NCBI GenBank assembly: GCA_015490795.1
Contig: WFXD01000001.1
Location: forward strand, 1 to 55,189
DNA: 55,189 bases
Source of the DNA: Gammaproteobacteria bacterium
Lineage (GTDB): Bacteria > Pseudomonadota > Gammaproteobacteria > Chromatiales > Chromatiaceae
Reading direction: 5' to 3'
Shown here: in pieces, positions 1 through 8,129 of the stretch
How positions within the stretch are numbered: the first letter of the stretch is position 1
Layout: the number at the start of each line of letters is the position of its first letter
Made by a program: the position numbers and the translations under genes
Notes under the pieces: generated by a model
Seen by the model: the letters and a program-made list of their open reading frames with translations, nothing else
What the model was told of the DNA's origin: nothing
The model's database searches: none

Positions 1-17
1 ATGTGTATAAGAGACAG
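1..17. other. Sequencing adapter residue (Nextera mosaic end)
   Basis: The first 17 bases, ATGTGTATAAGAGACAG, equal the 3' part of the 19-bp Tn5 mosaic end used in Nextera libraries. This is a library artefact and not biology. It shows that the left edge is an assembly end inside a prophage, so the gene starting here is cut by the read end and not by a natural boundary. Confidence 0.95.
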
Positions 18-151
18 CACTAAAGGAACTGGGGCGTTTACGCCCTGATGATATGAACCAGCTTATGGCTGAGGCCGAAAACCTCGACCAGGCGGCGCTG
101 GGGGTGGCCCAGCGGGGGCGAGATGATGGAGCTGATGGATCAGCTGGATAG
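18..151 (+). CDS. Phage tail assembly chaperone, Mu gp41/P2 gpE-like (5' truncated)
   Basis: An open frame without its start enters from the contig edge, reads LKELGRLRPDDMNQLMAEAE and ends at TAG 149-151. The remaining 44 or so residues are acidic and helical. It lies directly before the tape measure gene, where Mu, P2 and lambda carry the tail assembly chaperone that coats the tape measure during tail-tube assembly. Family assignment rests on position, the overlapping second frame and resemblance to the E/41 chaperone family; the missing N-terminus prevents a firmer call. Confidence 0.6.
113..122 (+). promoter_or_regulatory. Probable programmed frameshift site (GGGGGCGA)
   Basis: The upstream frame reads CGG GGG CGA GAT at 113-124. 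A slip of -2 (or +1) on the G run enters the frame GGC GAG ATG ATG GAG, which stays open to 254. Mu gp41 is, as I recall, reported to use -2 frameshifting at GGGGCGA, and that heptamer is present here at 115-121. The geometry (short overlap, just before the tape measure start) matches tail chaperone frameshifts. Confidence 0.6.
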
Positions 152-254
152 ATTAACGCTACAGGTGGCCAGGGCGACAAATGACGCTCTGCAACATACC
201 CGATCATTACCTTTATCACGCTTAATACGCACCATGAGACAGTTTGATGACTGA
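117..254 (+). CDS. Frameshift extension of the tail assembly chaperone (E' / T domain)
   Basis: This frame is open from 117 to TGA 252-254 and gives about 45 residues, beginning GEMMELMDQLDRL and ending RTMRQFDD. An internal ATG pair lies at 123-128, but no convincing ribosome binding site precedes it, so fusion to the upstream frame by frameshifting is preferred. It overlaps the tape measure start by 8 bases. In lambda-like and Mu-like phages the extended chaperone recruits tail-tube subunits to the tape measure. Independent translation from 123 remains possible. Confidence 0.5.
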   Translation, partial: GEMMELMDQLDRLTLQVARATNDALQHTRSLPLSRLIRTMRQFDD

Positions 255-1914
255 GTTTTCAACCTCAATCCGGTTGGATCTGCACGGCAACCTTGTCCGG
301 CGGTCGCGTCAATTCCAAAACAGCATCCGCCAGTTCAGCAAACGTGGACAGCGTGATATGCGGATGATGCGTCGATCCACTGCGGCCTTTGGCCGTACCC
401 TGGATAAATTTGGTAATCGCTATACGGCTATATTGTCGGGTGCGGCTGCAATAGGAACCGCCAAATGGGTAATGACCCTTGAGCGGCGGTTTACCCGGTT
501 GGGTATTCAGGCCAATAAAACTGAAGAGGACATCAACAAACTCAAGGAGCAAATCTTTGAGACAGCCCGTATGCCTAATATTCGGATAGACCCCTCTGAG
601 CTGACAGCTGCGGTTGAAGAGATTGTTGAAAAAACAGGTGATCTTGAATTCGCTCGAAACAATTTGGACAACCTGGCACTGGCCATTGGCGCCACGGGTG
701 CGACCGGCAAAGATATAGGGAGCCTATCTGCAGAATTTCAGAAGATGGGTGTTGTCAGCAACAAGGATGTGCGTGAAGCGCTGGATATTCTTACAGCCCA
801 GGGAAAAGGAGGAGCCTTCACATTGCAAAACCTAGCCACTCAAGGTGCCCGTGTTGTAACGGCCTATACCGCTATGGGTCGCAAGGGCATACCCGCTATT
901 CGGGAGATGGGGGCAGCCTTGCAGATGGTTCAAAAGGGTACAGATACATCGGCTACAGCGGCCACCGCTTTTGAGGCGCTGCTGCGCACCCTCTCTGATC
1001 CCAAAAAAGTAGAGATGCTGCAAAAGGGTGGTATCAAGGTCTTTGATGAAAAAGCCCTCAAAGAGGGGCGTGAAATGCTTCGCCCCATCAATGAACTGAT
1101 GGAAGAGATTGTTATTAAGACCAAAGGTAAGAATACCATCCTGGGTAGAATTTTCGATGCTGAGGCAGTGCGTGCTTTCAGAAGCTCAATCACTGAGTTC
1201 AATCTCACTGGCAAAGTGGAAGGTTTTGATCGGTTCATGGATGTGCACGCCAATGGAGAAACCATACTGAAAGACTCTACCCGCGCTGCTAATGATGCAA
1301 CTGCGGCTATGCAGAGCCTTTATACCTCCTGGCAGAAGTTTGCAGATTCAAAGTTGACTGGCCCCATCCAGGCTATGGCTGATCTGCTGGATAAGCTAGG
1401 CAATAAAGGAACAGACACGGCACTAACCATAGGCACAACGGTTGCGGGCGGTGCCTTGGCTGCATTTGGCGGCAGAAAGCTGATGAACATGGGCAGAGGG
1501 TTGGGCCTAGGCAAAGGTGCGGTGAATGCCGCAGCTGAGGTTGCTCCCTCTTATTTGAATAACCTATATCCAAACAAAGCCAAGACATCACTGTTTGCCC
1601 GTGGCGTTAAATTGCTGCGCGGTTTAGGCCCTGCTGCTGGTGTATTGGCCTCTGGTGCAGCAGGCTATGGTGTAGGCACATTAATCAATGACAAGTTTAT
1701 AAAAGGCACAGAATTCCAAAACAAACTGGGTGCGGCAATCGCAAAAGGACTAGCCTTTTTTGGTAATGAAAATGCAAAGGCGGCGGTAGCTACAAATACC
1801 AAGATTGATCTGGCGATCAAGGTCGACAGTGAAAGCCGGGTACGTGTCACTGATACCAGCAGCAGCAATAAAAATGTAAATGTAGATACCGATGTTGGTG
1901 TGGTGATGCAATGA
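247..1914 (+). CDS. Phage tail tape measure protein
   Basis: This protein of about 555 residues sets tail length in a contractile-tailed phage. ATG at 247 is chosen over TTG at 244. The N-terminal 60 residues are basic and helical, followed by a TP901-type tape measure region containing WVMTLERRFTRLGIQANKTEE, KTGDLEFARNNLDNLALAIG and an ALQMVQKGT-type segment. Hydrophobic Ala/Gly-rich stretches lie around residues 395-415 and 465-485, as is usual for the membrane-contacting part of tape measures. It is shorter than long-tailed homologues, implying a short tail. It begins inside the chaperone frame and ends just before an opposite-strand gene. Confidence 0.88.
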   Translation: MTEFSTSIRLDLHGNLVRRSRQFQNSIRQFSKRGQRDMRMMRRSTAAFGRTLDKFGNRYTAILSGAAAIGTAKWVMTLERRFTRLGIQANKTEEDINKLKEQIFETARMPNIRIDPSELTAAVEEIVEKTGDLEFARNNLDNLALAIGATGATGKDIGSLSAEFQKMGVVSNKDVREALDILTAQGKGGAFTLQNLATQGARVVTAYTAMGRKGIPAIREMGAALQMVQKGTDTSATAATAFEALLRTLSDPKKVEMLQKGGIKVFDEKALKEGREMLRPINELMEEIVIKTKGKNTILGRIFDAEAVRAFRSSITEFNLTGKVEGFDRFMDVHANGETILKDSTRAANDATAAMQSLYTSWQKFADSKLTGPIQAMADLLDKLGNKGTDTALTIGTTVAGGALAAFGGRKLMNMGRGLGLGKGAVNAAAEVAPSYLNNLYPNKAKTSLFARGVKLLRGLGPAAGVLASGAAGYGVGTLINDKFIKGTEFQNKLGAAIAKGLAFFGNENAKAAVATNTKIDLAIKVDSESRVRVTDTSSSNKNVNVDTDVGVVMQ

Positions 1915-1919
1915 TGCTA

Positions 1920-2264
1920 TTACTGCTTCTTAAACTGTTCCTGTACGAGGTCTTTGCGTACAGCGGTAAATGCCCAGACCAAAGCTATGACCCAACCGAT
2001 TGCAGTCCATCCAAGCAGGAGGTTAAGGACAAAAATTGCGCCCTTATTATGATGCTCACGAAGGTCTGCAATGAGGTATGGCATAAGGTAGACGCCAGCA
2101 GCGGTAATAATATAAAACCAGCCGGTATCAATAGATGGAAAATGAATCCAGCTGAAATCAATCGATTGAATGTAGCTTACAAAAAACACGATACCCACGG
2201 TGGCAGCAACAGCGATAACTGGTACAGCAAGCCCCCAAACAAGAATTTTCTTTTGCGTGCTCAT
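1920..2264 (-). CDS. Superinfection immunity protein (T4 Imm-like membrane protein)
   Basis: The 114-residue product has three likely membrane segments: about residues 8-32, 49-68 and 78-102. The C-terminal part contains HHNKGAIFVLNLLLGWTAIG followed by WVIALVWAF, the hallmark of the Imm superinfection immunity family, whose members block entry of DNA from later-arriving phages at the inner membrane. A strong ribosome binding site (GGAGGATTT) precedes ATG 2262-2264. The gene is antisense within the tail operon and nearly abuts the tape measure stop, so it must be transcribed separately, like a moron expressed in the lysogen. Family members also occur in bacterial chromosomes, so the anti-phage role is inferred. 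Confidence 0.82.
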   Translation of the reverse strand: MSTQKKILVWGLAVPVIAVAATVGIVFFVSYIQSIDFSWIHFPSIDTGWFYIITAAGVYLMPYLIADLREHHNKGAIFVLNLLLGWTAIGWVIALVWAFTAVRKDLVQEQFKKQ

Positions 2265-2305
2265 AAATCCTCCGTTGATTTAATCCATCAGCATGGAAGT
2301 CTAGC

Positions 2306-3550
2306 ATGAGCTGGCGCGACCAACTACAACGCGCCTCATTCCGCGGCACACCTTTCCACACCCGAGTCGACGGCGTGGAGATTGGCCGCAGGCAGGTGGT
2401 GCATGAGTACCCACTGCGGGACACACCTTATATAGAGGATATGGGCCGCAAGCTGCGGCGGTTTACGATTGAGGCCTATGTGATCGGCCCGAAATATATG
2501 GCTGCCCGCGACAAGTTGATGGCGGCCATTGAGCAGACAGGCCCAGGGGCGCTGGTACACCCCTACTTCGGGCAGATGCGGGCCAGCGTGACTGCCTGCC
2601 GGTTGAAGCAGTCCTCCCGCGAGGGGGGCATGGCCCGGTTCAGCATCACCTTTGTCGAGTCGGGTGAAAACAAGTTCCCCGACACCAAACCCGACACGCC
2701 TGCCATTGTCGATGAGAAGGCCGATCTCTGCGCAGGGGTTTTTGAAGAAGATTTCGCGGCAGTGTTCTCGATAGAGGGCATGCCCGAATTCATTCTGGGT
2801 GAGGCCAATGCCCTGGTGCAGGGGGCGCTGGATGCCGTTGCGGCCATCAGCGATGCGGTGCCCACGATCCCTTCAGAAATCACCGGCTTTGTTGCCGATA
2901 TCGAAAAGCTGGGCGCGGATCTTACCTATCTGATCTATCAGCCTGCCATTCTGGCCAACCGGGTGCGCAGCCTGATCGGCAGGGTGCTCTCTGTCGCCGA
3001 TGGGCCTGCGAATGCGTTGAGCATGCTCCGCGCGCTGTTTGGTCATGGTGATGATGTCAGGGCGGTCTCTGTGACGACGCCCAGCCGACGTCAGCAGGCC
3101 GCCAATCAGGCGGCAATTATTAACCTGGTACAGCGCCCGGCGCTGGTAGAGGCCGCGCGGGTAGCCAGTCAGATCAGCTATGAATCACGCGGGCAGGCGA
3201 TTGCCATTCGGGATGAGATTGCCGATGGCATCGACCTGCATCTTGATGCGGCCGGGGATGCCGCCTATAGCGCCATGCAGGCGGTGCGTATTGCGCTGGT
3301 CAAGGATATCGCGGTTCGCGCGGCTGATCTCTCCCGCATCCTCTCCTACACACCCAAAACAACGGAGCCTGCCCTGGTGATTGCCCACCGGCTTTATCAG
3401 GATGCGACCCGTGAGAGTGACATTGTTGCCCGTAACCGCATACGCCACCCTGGGTTTGTGACAGGTGGCCAGACATTGGAGGTTTTGACCACGGATGGTC
3501 TTACCCTCCGGAGCACAGGGCGTGCGGGAGGAGGGTTAGCAAATGCCTGA
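2306..3550 (+). CDS. Phage DNA circularisation protein / tail protein (Mu N-like)
   Basis: The 414-residue protein starts MSWRDQLQRASFRGTPFHTR, with the DNA_circ_N domain pattern over about residues 5-95 (VVHEYPLRDTPYIEDMGRK, FTIEAYVIG, LVHPYFGQ). In Mu-like phages gene N encodes a tail/baseplate protein of this family; the 'DNA circularisation' name is historical. The C-terminal two thirds are Ala-rich and helical. It follows the tape measure as in Mu and overlaps the next gene by 8 bases, so translation is probably coupled. Confidence 0.88.
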   Translation: MSWRDQLQRASFRGTPFHTRVDGVEIGRRQVVHEYPLRDTPYIEDMGRKLRRFTIEAYVIGPKYMAARDKLMAAIEQTGPGALVHPYFGQMRASVTACRLKQSSREGGMARFSITFVESGENKFPDTKPDTPAIVDEKADLCAGVFEEDFAAVFSIEGMPEFILGEANALVQGALDAVAAISDAVPTIPSEITGFVADIEKLGADLTYLIYQPAILANRVRSLIGRVLSVADGPANALSMLRALFGHGDDVRAVSVTTPSRRQQAANQAAIINLVQRPALVEAARVASQISYESRGQAIAIRDEIADGIDLHLDAAGDAAYSAMQAVRIALVKDIAVRAADLSRILSYTPKTTEPALVIAHRLYQDATRESDIVARNRIRHPGFVTGGQTLEVLTTDGLTLRSTGRAGGGLANA

Positions 3551-4583
3551 CGTCAGACTGCATATCAACAGCCAGGGCTACGGGGGCTGGAAGTCCATCC
3601 GTATCCAGCGTGGCATTGAGCAGATCGCCGGTCAGTTTGAGTTGGGGCTCACTGAGAAATGGTCTGAGCAAGGGGTGCGCTGGCCGATTAATCCCGGCGC
3701 GCAGTGCCGCATTTCGATTGATGGCAAGACGGTCATCACCGGGGCGGTGGATGATACGCCAGGTGATTATGATGCCGACAGCCACAGCCGCCGCATCATC
3801 GGGCGCGACCGTACGGGTGATCTGGTGGACTGCTCCGCGCCATCGTTTCAGTGGGCGGGTCGAGACCTGCTGGCCGGGGCAAAGGCGCTCTGTGAGCCGT
3901 TTGGCATCCCGGTGCGCTCCGAGACCGACCACGGCGGCGCATTCGACCGCCTGAAATCAGACGAGGGCGAAACCGTTTTCGAGGTGCTGGAGACTGCTGC
4001 GCGCATCCGCGCCGTGCTGCTGGTCAGCGATGGTCAGGGTGGGCTGGTGATCGCCCGCGCTGGCGCCTGGCGAGTGCCAGACAAGCTGGTGCTGGGGAAA
4101 AACATCAAGCGCGGGCAGTTCAATAACGGCTACAAAGAGCGGTTTTCCAGTATCAAGGTCAAGGGGCAGCAGATCTCTGCGGACGGCTGGGGCGTGGGAG
4201 ATACGGGTGTCTCTGCCACGGTGACGGATGCCGGCGTAAAGCGGCATCGCCCGCTGGTTATCATCGCCGAAGATGATATTGATCGCGCCGGGGCAAAAAA
4301 ACGCGCCACCTGGCAGCGCAATGTATCGGCGGGCCGGTCCCGGCAGGCGACCTATACGGTGCAGGGCTGGAGGCATGCCGGTCATGAGCTGTGGCAGCCC
4401 AATCAGCTCATCGAGGTGGAGGATAGCTATGCCAACCTCGGCGGCGGCATGCTCATCACAAGCGTCACCTTTTTACTGGACGATAAAAACGGGTTTACAA
4501 CGGAGTTAAACATGATGCCGCCAGAGGCCTTTGATCTGATCGAGCTGCCAGAACCTTCTGGCGCTGACGCGGGGGTTTGGTGA
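3543..4583 (+). CDS. Phage baseplate hub/tail protein, Mu gp44 (P)-like
   Basis: The 346-residue protein starts MPDVRLHINSQGYGGWKSIR. The family corresponds to Mu P, related to gpD/gp27-type hub proteins forming the ring at the tip of the tail tube. Typical elements visible are FELGLTEKW near residue 35, DDTPGDYDADSHSRRIIGRD near 75-95, and a C-terminal WQPNQLIEVED...GGGMLITSVTF region. It overlaps the upstream gene by 8 bases and its TGA overlaps the next ATG. Confidence 0.87.
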   Translation: MPDVRLHINSQGYGGWKSIRIQRGIEQIAGQFELGLTEKWSEQGVRWPINPGAQCRISIDGKTVITGAVDDTPGDYDADSHSRRIIGRDRTGDLVDCSAPSFQWAGRDLLAGAKALCEPFGIPVRSETDHGGAFDRLKSDEGETVFEVLETAARIRAVLLVSDGQGGLVIARAGAWRVPDKLVLGKNIKRGQFNNGYKERFSSIKVKGQQISADGWGVGDTGVSATVTDAGVKRHRPLVIIAEDDIDRAGAKKRATWQRNVSAGRSRQATYTVQGWRHAGHELWQPNQLIEVEDSYANLGGGMLITSVTFLLDDKNGFTTELNMMPPEAFDLIELPEPSGADAGVW

Positions 4584-5092
4584 TGACTCAAATCAAACGG
4601 CCGCTCCAAATCCTGCGCCGCCAGAACAGCCAGTTTGCCCGCCGGGCGCTGGTCAAGCTGACCAGGGATGATGCCGGCCTGCAGAAGATGCAGGTAGAGG
4701 TGCTGGCCGGAGAGGTGGCCAACCTGCTGCGGGTGCAGGAGTATGGCTTTACAGCCCGGCCGCACAAGGAGGCCCAGGCTGTGGTGCTGGCCCTGGGTGG
4801 CCGGTCAAATAACTACGTGGTGATCAAGTGCGATGACCGGCGCTACCGCCTGTCGGGGCTGGCCGAGGGTGAGGTGGCCCTTTATGACGACCAGGGCCAG
4901 AAGGTGGTGCTCTATCGTGACCGCATCGAGGTCGAAGCCCCCAAGGTGGTGGTCAAGAGTGATGATGTTCACCTGGGCGCCGAGGGTGGCCCTCGGGTAG
5001 CCCGGATCGGTGATCGCGTCAATGTCGGCGCAGGCTCCAGCGCCGGGCTGTGGCCCATCGAAGAAGGCTCCAGTAAGGTGAGCTGCGCATGA
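4583..5092 (+). CDS. Phage baseplate assembly protein V, Mu gp45-like (tail spike)
   Basis: The product is 169 residues from ATG 4583 (TGATG overlap with the previous stop). In-frame GTG and TTG lie just upstream, but the ATG overlap is the usual arrangement. Gp45/gpV proteins form the trimeric membrane-piercing spike at the baseplate centre. The central region (FTARPHKEAQAVVLALGGRS, NYVVIKCDDRRYRLSGLAEG, EVALYDDQGQKVVLY) is an OB-fold-like pattern followed by a beta-helical repeat with valine-rich strands. It sits in canonical Mu order. Confidence 0.85.
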   Translation: MTQIKRPLQILRRQNSQFARRALVKLTRDDAGLQKMQVEVLAGEVANLLRVQEYGFTARPHKEAQAVVLALGGRSNNYVVIKCDDRRYRLSGLAEGEVALYDDQGQKVVLYRDRIEVEAPKVVVKSDDVHLGAEGGPRVARIGDRVNVGAGSSAGLWPIEEGSSKVSCA

Positions 5093-5547
5093 GCGATATC
5101 CGCACAGTCTGGGTCGGCTTTGACGAGGGTGCGGATATCCTGCAACAGGGTGCTGACCTGGCTACGGAGAATGGGCTGACGACCTCGGTCATCATCTCGC
5201 TGTTTACGGATCGCCTGGCTGAGGATGATGATCTGGTCCCGGACGGTACAGGTGATCGCCGTGGCTTTTGGGGTGATGCCTATACCGACATACCGGGTGA
5301 TCTGATCGGCTCCCGGCTCTGGCTGCTAGGTCGCGAAAAACAGCTGCAACCGGTGGTGCTGAAGGCGCAGGAATATGCGCAGGAGGCGCTGGCCTGGCTT
5401 GTCGAAGACGGTATCGCCAGTGCGGTGCAGGTTACTGCCAGCATCGTCCGCAGCGGAGTGCTGGGGCTGGAGATAGAGATCGACCGCCCCATGCAGCCCG
5501 CAGCCCGCTATCAATTCGCCTGGGAGGCGCATTTAAATGCCGTTTAA
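5089..5547 (+). CDS. Phage baseplate protein, Mu gp46-like (gp25/W family)
   Basis: The 152-residue protein overlaps the previous stop by four bases (ATGA type). It contains GDRRGFWGDAYTDIPGDLIGSRLWLLGREKQ, the conserved core of Mu gp46 proteins, which act as the baseplate wedge component equivalent to gpW/gp25 and link the baseplate to the sheath. The C-terminal part is a beta-rich DRPMQPAARYQFAWE ending. Position between gp45-like and gp47-like genes supports the call. Confidence 0.85.
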   Translation: MSDIRTVWVGFDEGADILQQGADLATENGLTTSVIISLFTDRLAEDDDLVPDGTGDRRGFWGDAYTDIPGDLIGSRLWLLGREKQLQPVVLKAQEYAQEALAWLVEDGIASAVQVTASIVRSGVLGLEIEIDRPMQPAARYQFAWEAHLNAV

Positions 5548-6595
5548 CCGACCCTCACTCTCTGATCTGATCGAGCGCGCGGCAGGTGATATCGAGACCC
5601 GCCTGCCCGGTACGGATGCCCGCCTGCGCCGCTCGAATATTAGTGTTTTGGCCAGGGTGCATGCAGGCGTGGTGCATGGTCTGTACGGCTTTTTGGAGTG
5701 GCTGGCGCTGCAGCTGATGCCGGATACCGCAGAAGCAGAATACCTGGAGCGGTGGTCGTCGATCTGGGGCGTAGCGCGCAAGGCCGCAGCAACGGCTTCC
5801 GGCAGCGTGAGCTTCACCGGCACGGATGGCAGCGTGATCCCTGCTGGCACGCTGCTGCAGCGCTCCGATGCGGCTGAGTTTACAACCGACGCCGAGGTCA
5901 CTATTGCCGGTGGCAGCGCGGCCGCCGCGGTTACGGCCTCCCTGGGTGGCGCGGATGGAAATACCAGCGCCAACAGCACGCTGAATCTGGCCACACCCAT
6001 TGCTGGGGTCGATGGCGTGGCGACGGTCGATGCCAATGGCCTGACCGGCGGGGTGGATACCGAGGCGGATGACAGCCTGCGCGCCAGGCTGCTGCTGCGC
6101 ATCCAGCAGCCACCGCATGGCGGCGCGAAGCATGACTATGAGGCCTGGGCGCTGGAAGTTTCTGATGTGACCCGCGTCTGGGTCTCACCCAACGAGACGG
6201 GGCTAAACACTGTAGTGGTGCGCTTTGTGGTAGATGACCACCCGACATCCATCATCCCGGATGCAGCCAAGGTGCAGGTGGTGCAGGATCATATCGATAC
6301 AGTGCGCCCAGTTACTGCCAGCATCACCGTGGTGGCGCCAATTGCCGTAAGCCTTAACCTCACGATCAGCAACCTCTCACCAAATACGCAGGCCGTGAAA
6401 GATGCCATCCAGGCCGAGCTTAAAGATCTGCTCTTGCGCGAGGCAGAGCCTGGCGGCGCTATTCTTGTCTCTCACATCCGCGAGGCGATTTCGCTGGCTG
6501 CGGGTGAGACCGATCATCTGCTGACAGCGCCGGTGGCAGATGTCACCCACAGCACGGGTGAGATTGCCGTATTGGGTACGATCACATGGGCATGA
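5537..6595 (+). CDS. Phage baseplate J-like protein, Mu gp47-like
   Basis: The 352-residue protein starts MPFNRPSLSDLIERAAGDIE. It contains the baseplate J signature region (AEAEYLERWSSIWGVARKAA, then a beta domain SGSVSFTGTDGSVIPAGTLL, and PPHGGAKHDYEAWALEVSDV near residue 195). This protein forms the baseplate wedge around the hub and carries the fibre attachment. It overlaps the gene before by 11 bases and the gene after by 4. Confidence 0.9.
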   Translation: MPFNRPSLSDLIERAAGDIETRLPGTDARLRRSNISVLARVHAGVVHGLYGFLEWLALQLMPDTAEAEYLERWSSIWGVARKAAATASGSVSFTGTDGSVIPAGTLLQRSDAAEFTTDAEVTIAGGSAAAAVTASLGGADGNTSANSTLNLATPIAGVDGVATVDANGLTGGVDTEADDSLRARLLLRIQQPPHGGAKHDYEAWALEVSDVTRVWVSPNETGLNTVVVRFVVDDHPTSIIPDAAKVQVVQDHIDTVRPVTASITVVAPIAVSLNLTISNLSPNTQAVKDAIQAELKDLLLREAEPGGAILVSHIREAISLAAGETDHLLTAPVADVTHSTGEIAVLGTITWA

Positions 6596-7173
6596 CTAGC
6601 GCCGATTATCTGAGCCAGCTGCAGAAACTGCTGCCCAATGGGGCGGCCTGGCCAACGGCCGCCGATACCGCTCTGACCAGGCTGTTAAATGCCTTTGCAG
6701 ATGAGCTTGCCCGTGTGGACGCCCGCGCCTTTGACCTTGTCGAAGAGGCTGACCCGCGCACTACAGCCGAGATGCTGAGCGACTGGGAAAGCGCATTCGG
6801 CTTGCCTGACCCCTGTACCAGCACGCCGGACACGACCGCTGAGCGGCTGATTGCACTGGCGGCCAAAGTGACCAGTGTGGGAGGGTCTTCTCCGCGGTTT
6901 TATATCGACCTTGCTGAATCGCTTGGCTATACCATCACGATCACCGAGTTTGACCCGTTTGTGGCAGGCAGCAAGGCCGGTGATGCGATAACGAATGGCG
7001 ATTGGGCCTATGCCTGGCAGTCCAATGCTGCCGCAACCGCCATCACTGCATTTTCCGCAGGCGCTGGTGTTGCCGGTGACCCGCTTCGCGACTGGGGTAA
7101 TGCGCTGCTTGAGTGCGCGCTTACCCGGCTCAAGCCTGCCCACACCCACGTCAACTTTCAATATGGAGCGTAG
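6592..7173 (+). CDS. Phage tail/baseplate protein, Mu gp48-like (DUF2313)
   Basis: The protein is about 193 residues if translation starts at ATG 6592, which overlaps the previous TGA; ATG 6586 is an alternative two codons upstream. It contains LSQLQKLLPNGAAWP near the N-terminus, AFADELARVDARAFDLVEEADP, then TTAEMLSDWESAFGLPDPC, the standard YmfQ/gp48 pattern. These proteins correspond to gpI and connect the baseplate wedge to the tail fibre. It is followed directly by the fibre gene. Confidence 0.85.
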   Translation: MTSADYLSQLQKLLPNGAAWPTAADTALTRLLNAFADELARVDARAFDLVEEADPRTTAEMLSDWESAFGLPDPCTSTPDTTAERLIALAAKVTSVGGSSPRFYIDLAESLGYTITITEFDPFVAGSKAGDAITNGDWAYAWQSNAAATAITAFSAGAGVAGDPLRDWGNALLECALTRLKPAHTHVNFQYGA

Positions 7174-7175
7174 CT

Positions 7176-8117
7176 ATGCATCGCATTGATGGCCCAGGCC
7201 ACGATAACAACCAGTTTACCGAGGGCGACCCTCAAATACCGACACCGGCTACTACGGTGACCGCTGATATTCTGAATGCGCTGCAAGAAGAGATCGCCAG
7301 CGTCATCGAGGGCAGTGGCGATACGCTAGACAAGGCAGACAACGGTCAGCTGCTGCAGGCGATTGATGCGCTGCGGAATGCGGCTTATAGTGGGTTTGAT
7401 CGTGTCACTCGTCGACACGACTCATATGGCGGTCATCTCGACACTATTTTGCACAACTCCGTTTATGACATAGGCGACGATGGTAGTAAAGGCACTCCAC
7501 TTGGAAGCGGTTGGTACTTTGTCGAGACAAGAGTTCATAGCAATACTGATGAGTATAGTTTTCAGATGGCGTATGGGTTTTCTGGTGTGGCGGCCAGGCG
7601 AGTTTGGTTTCGCAGGCGAGGCTCCGGTGTTTGGGGCGGCTGGGTAGAGGTTTCTTCCGCGCCGGTAGAAGCTGGCTCGATCACGCAGTTTGCTGGCAGC
7701 ACCCCGCCGTCAGGCTATTTTGAATGCAACGGCGCGGCCGTTAGTCGCACCACCTATGCTGGTTTATTTGCAGTTATCGGCACGATATGGGGCGTGGGCA
7801 ATGGTAGCAGCACTTTTAACCTACCGGACCTTCGTGGCGAGTTTATCCGTGGTTGGGATAACGGGCGTGGGACTGATGTTGGCCGGGCATTTGCAAGCGC
7901 ACAGGCTGAGTCTGCAAATGTATCTGTACCGACCCAAATGAGTTCTGCGACAAGCCAGTGGGGTAATAATGTTGTATTACCAGATGCTGGTTGGTCGAGT
8001 TATAACCAAACAGGTAGATCTGATGGTGGAGGACAGGGACTGCGATTCTTTATGGTAGATAAGGGCGATGAGACAAGGCCGAGAAACATTTCGATGATGT
8101 ACTGCATTAAATATTAA
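7176..8117 (+). CDS. Phage tail fibre / tail collar domain protein
   Basis: ATG 7176 is preceded by GGAGCG, and the product starts MHRIDGPGHDNNQFTEGDPQ, about 313 residues; a longer upstream frame exists but has no ribosome site. Three parts are visible: a conserved N-terminal attachment segment (residues 1-75), a central pyocin-knob-like domain (about 85-165, GSGWYFVETRVHSN through GVWGGWVEVS), and a C-terminal phage tail collar domain (about 170-310, GSITQFAGSTPPSGYFECNG, TFNLPDLRGEFIRGWDNG). The product probably binds the host surface. The central part uses less GC-rich codons than its flanks, fitting modular exchange of receptor-binding segments. Confidence 0.85.
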   Translation: MHRIDGPGHDNNQFTEGDPQIPTPATTVTADILNALQEEIASVIEGSGDTLDKADNGQLLQAIDALRNAAYSGFDRVTRRHDSYGGHLDTILHNSVYDIGDDGSKGTPLGSGWYFVETRVHSNTDEYSFQMAYGFSGVAARRVWFRRRGSGVWGGWVEVSSAPVEAGSITQFAGSTPPSGYFECNGAAVSRTTYAGLFAVIGTIWGVGNGSSTFNLPDLRGEFIRGWDNGRGTDVGRAFASAQAESANVSVPTQMSSATSQWGNNVVLPDAGWSSYNQTGRSDGGGQGLRFFMVDKGDETRPRNISMMYCIKY

Positions 8118-8129
8118 AGGAACCGGCAC

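Noticed and set aside
1911..2309. A 132-codon plus-strand frame between the tape measure and N-like genes
   Set aside because: It lies opposite the Imm-like gene, which has a strong ribosome site and a recognisable family pattern; the plus frame is Lys/Asn-rich with no family likeness.
7113..7175. N-terminal extension of the tail fibre gene to ATG 7113
   Set aside because: It overlaps the gp48-like gene by 60 bases, has no ribosome site and the extra residues are a shadow of that gene; ATG 7176 has GGAGCG.
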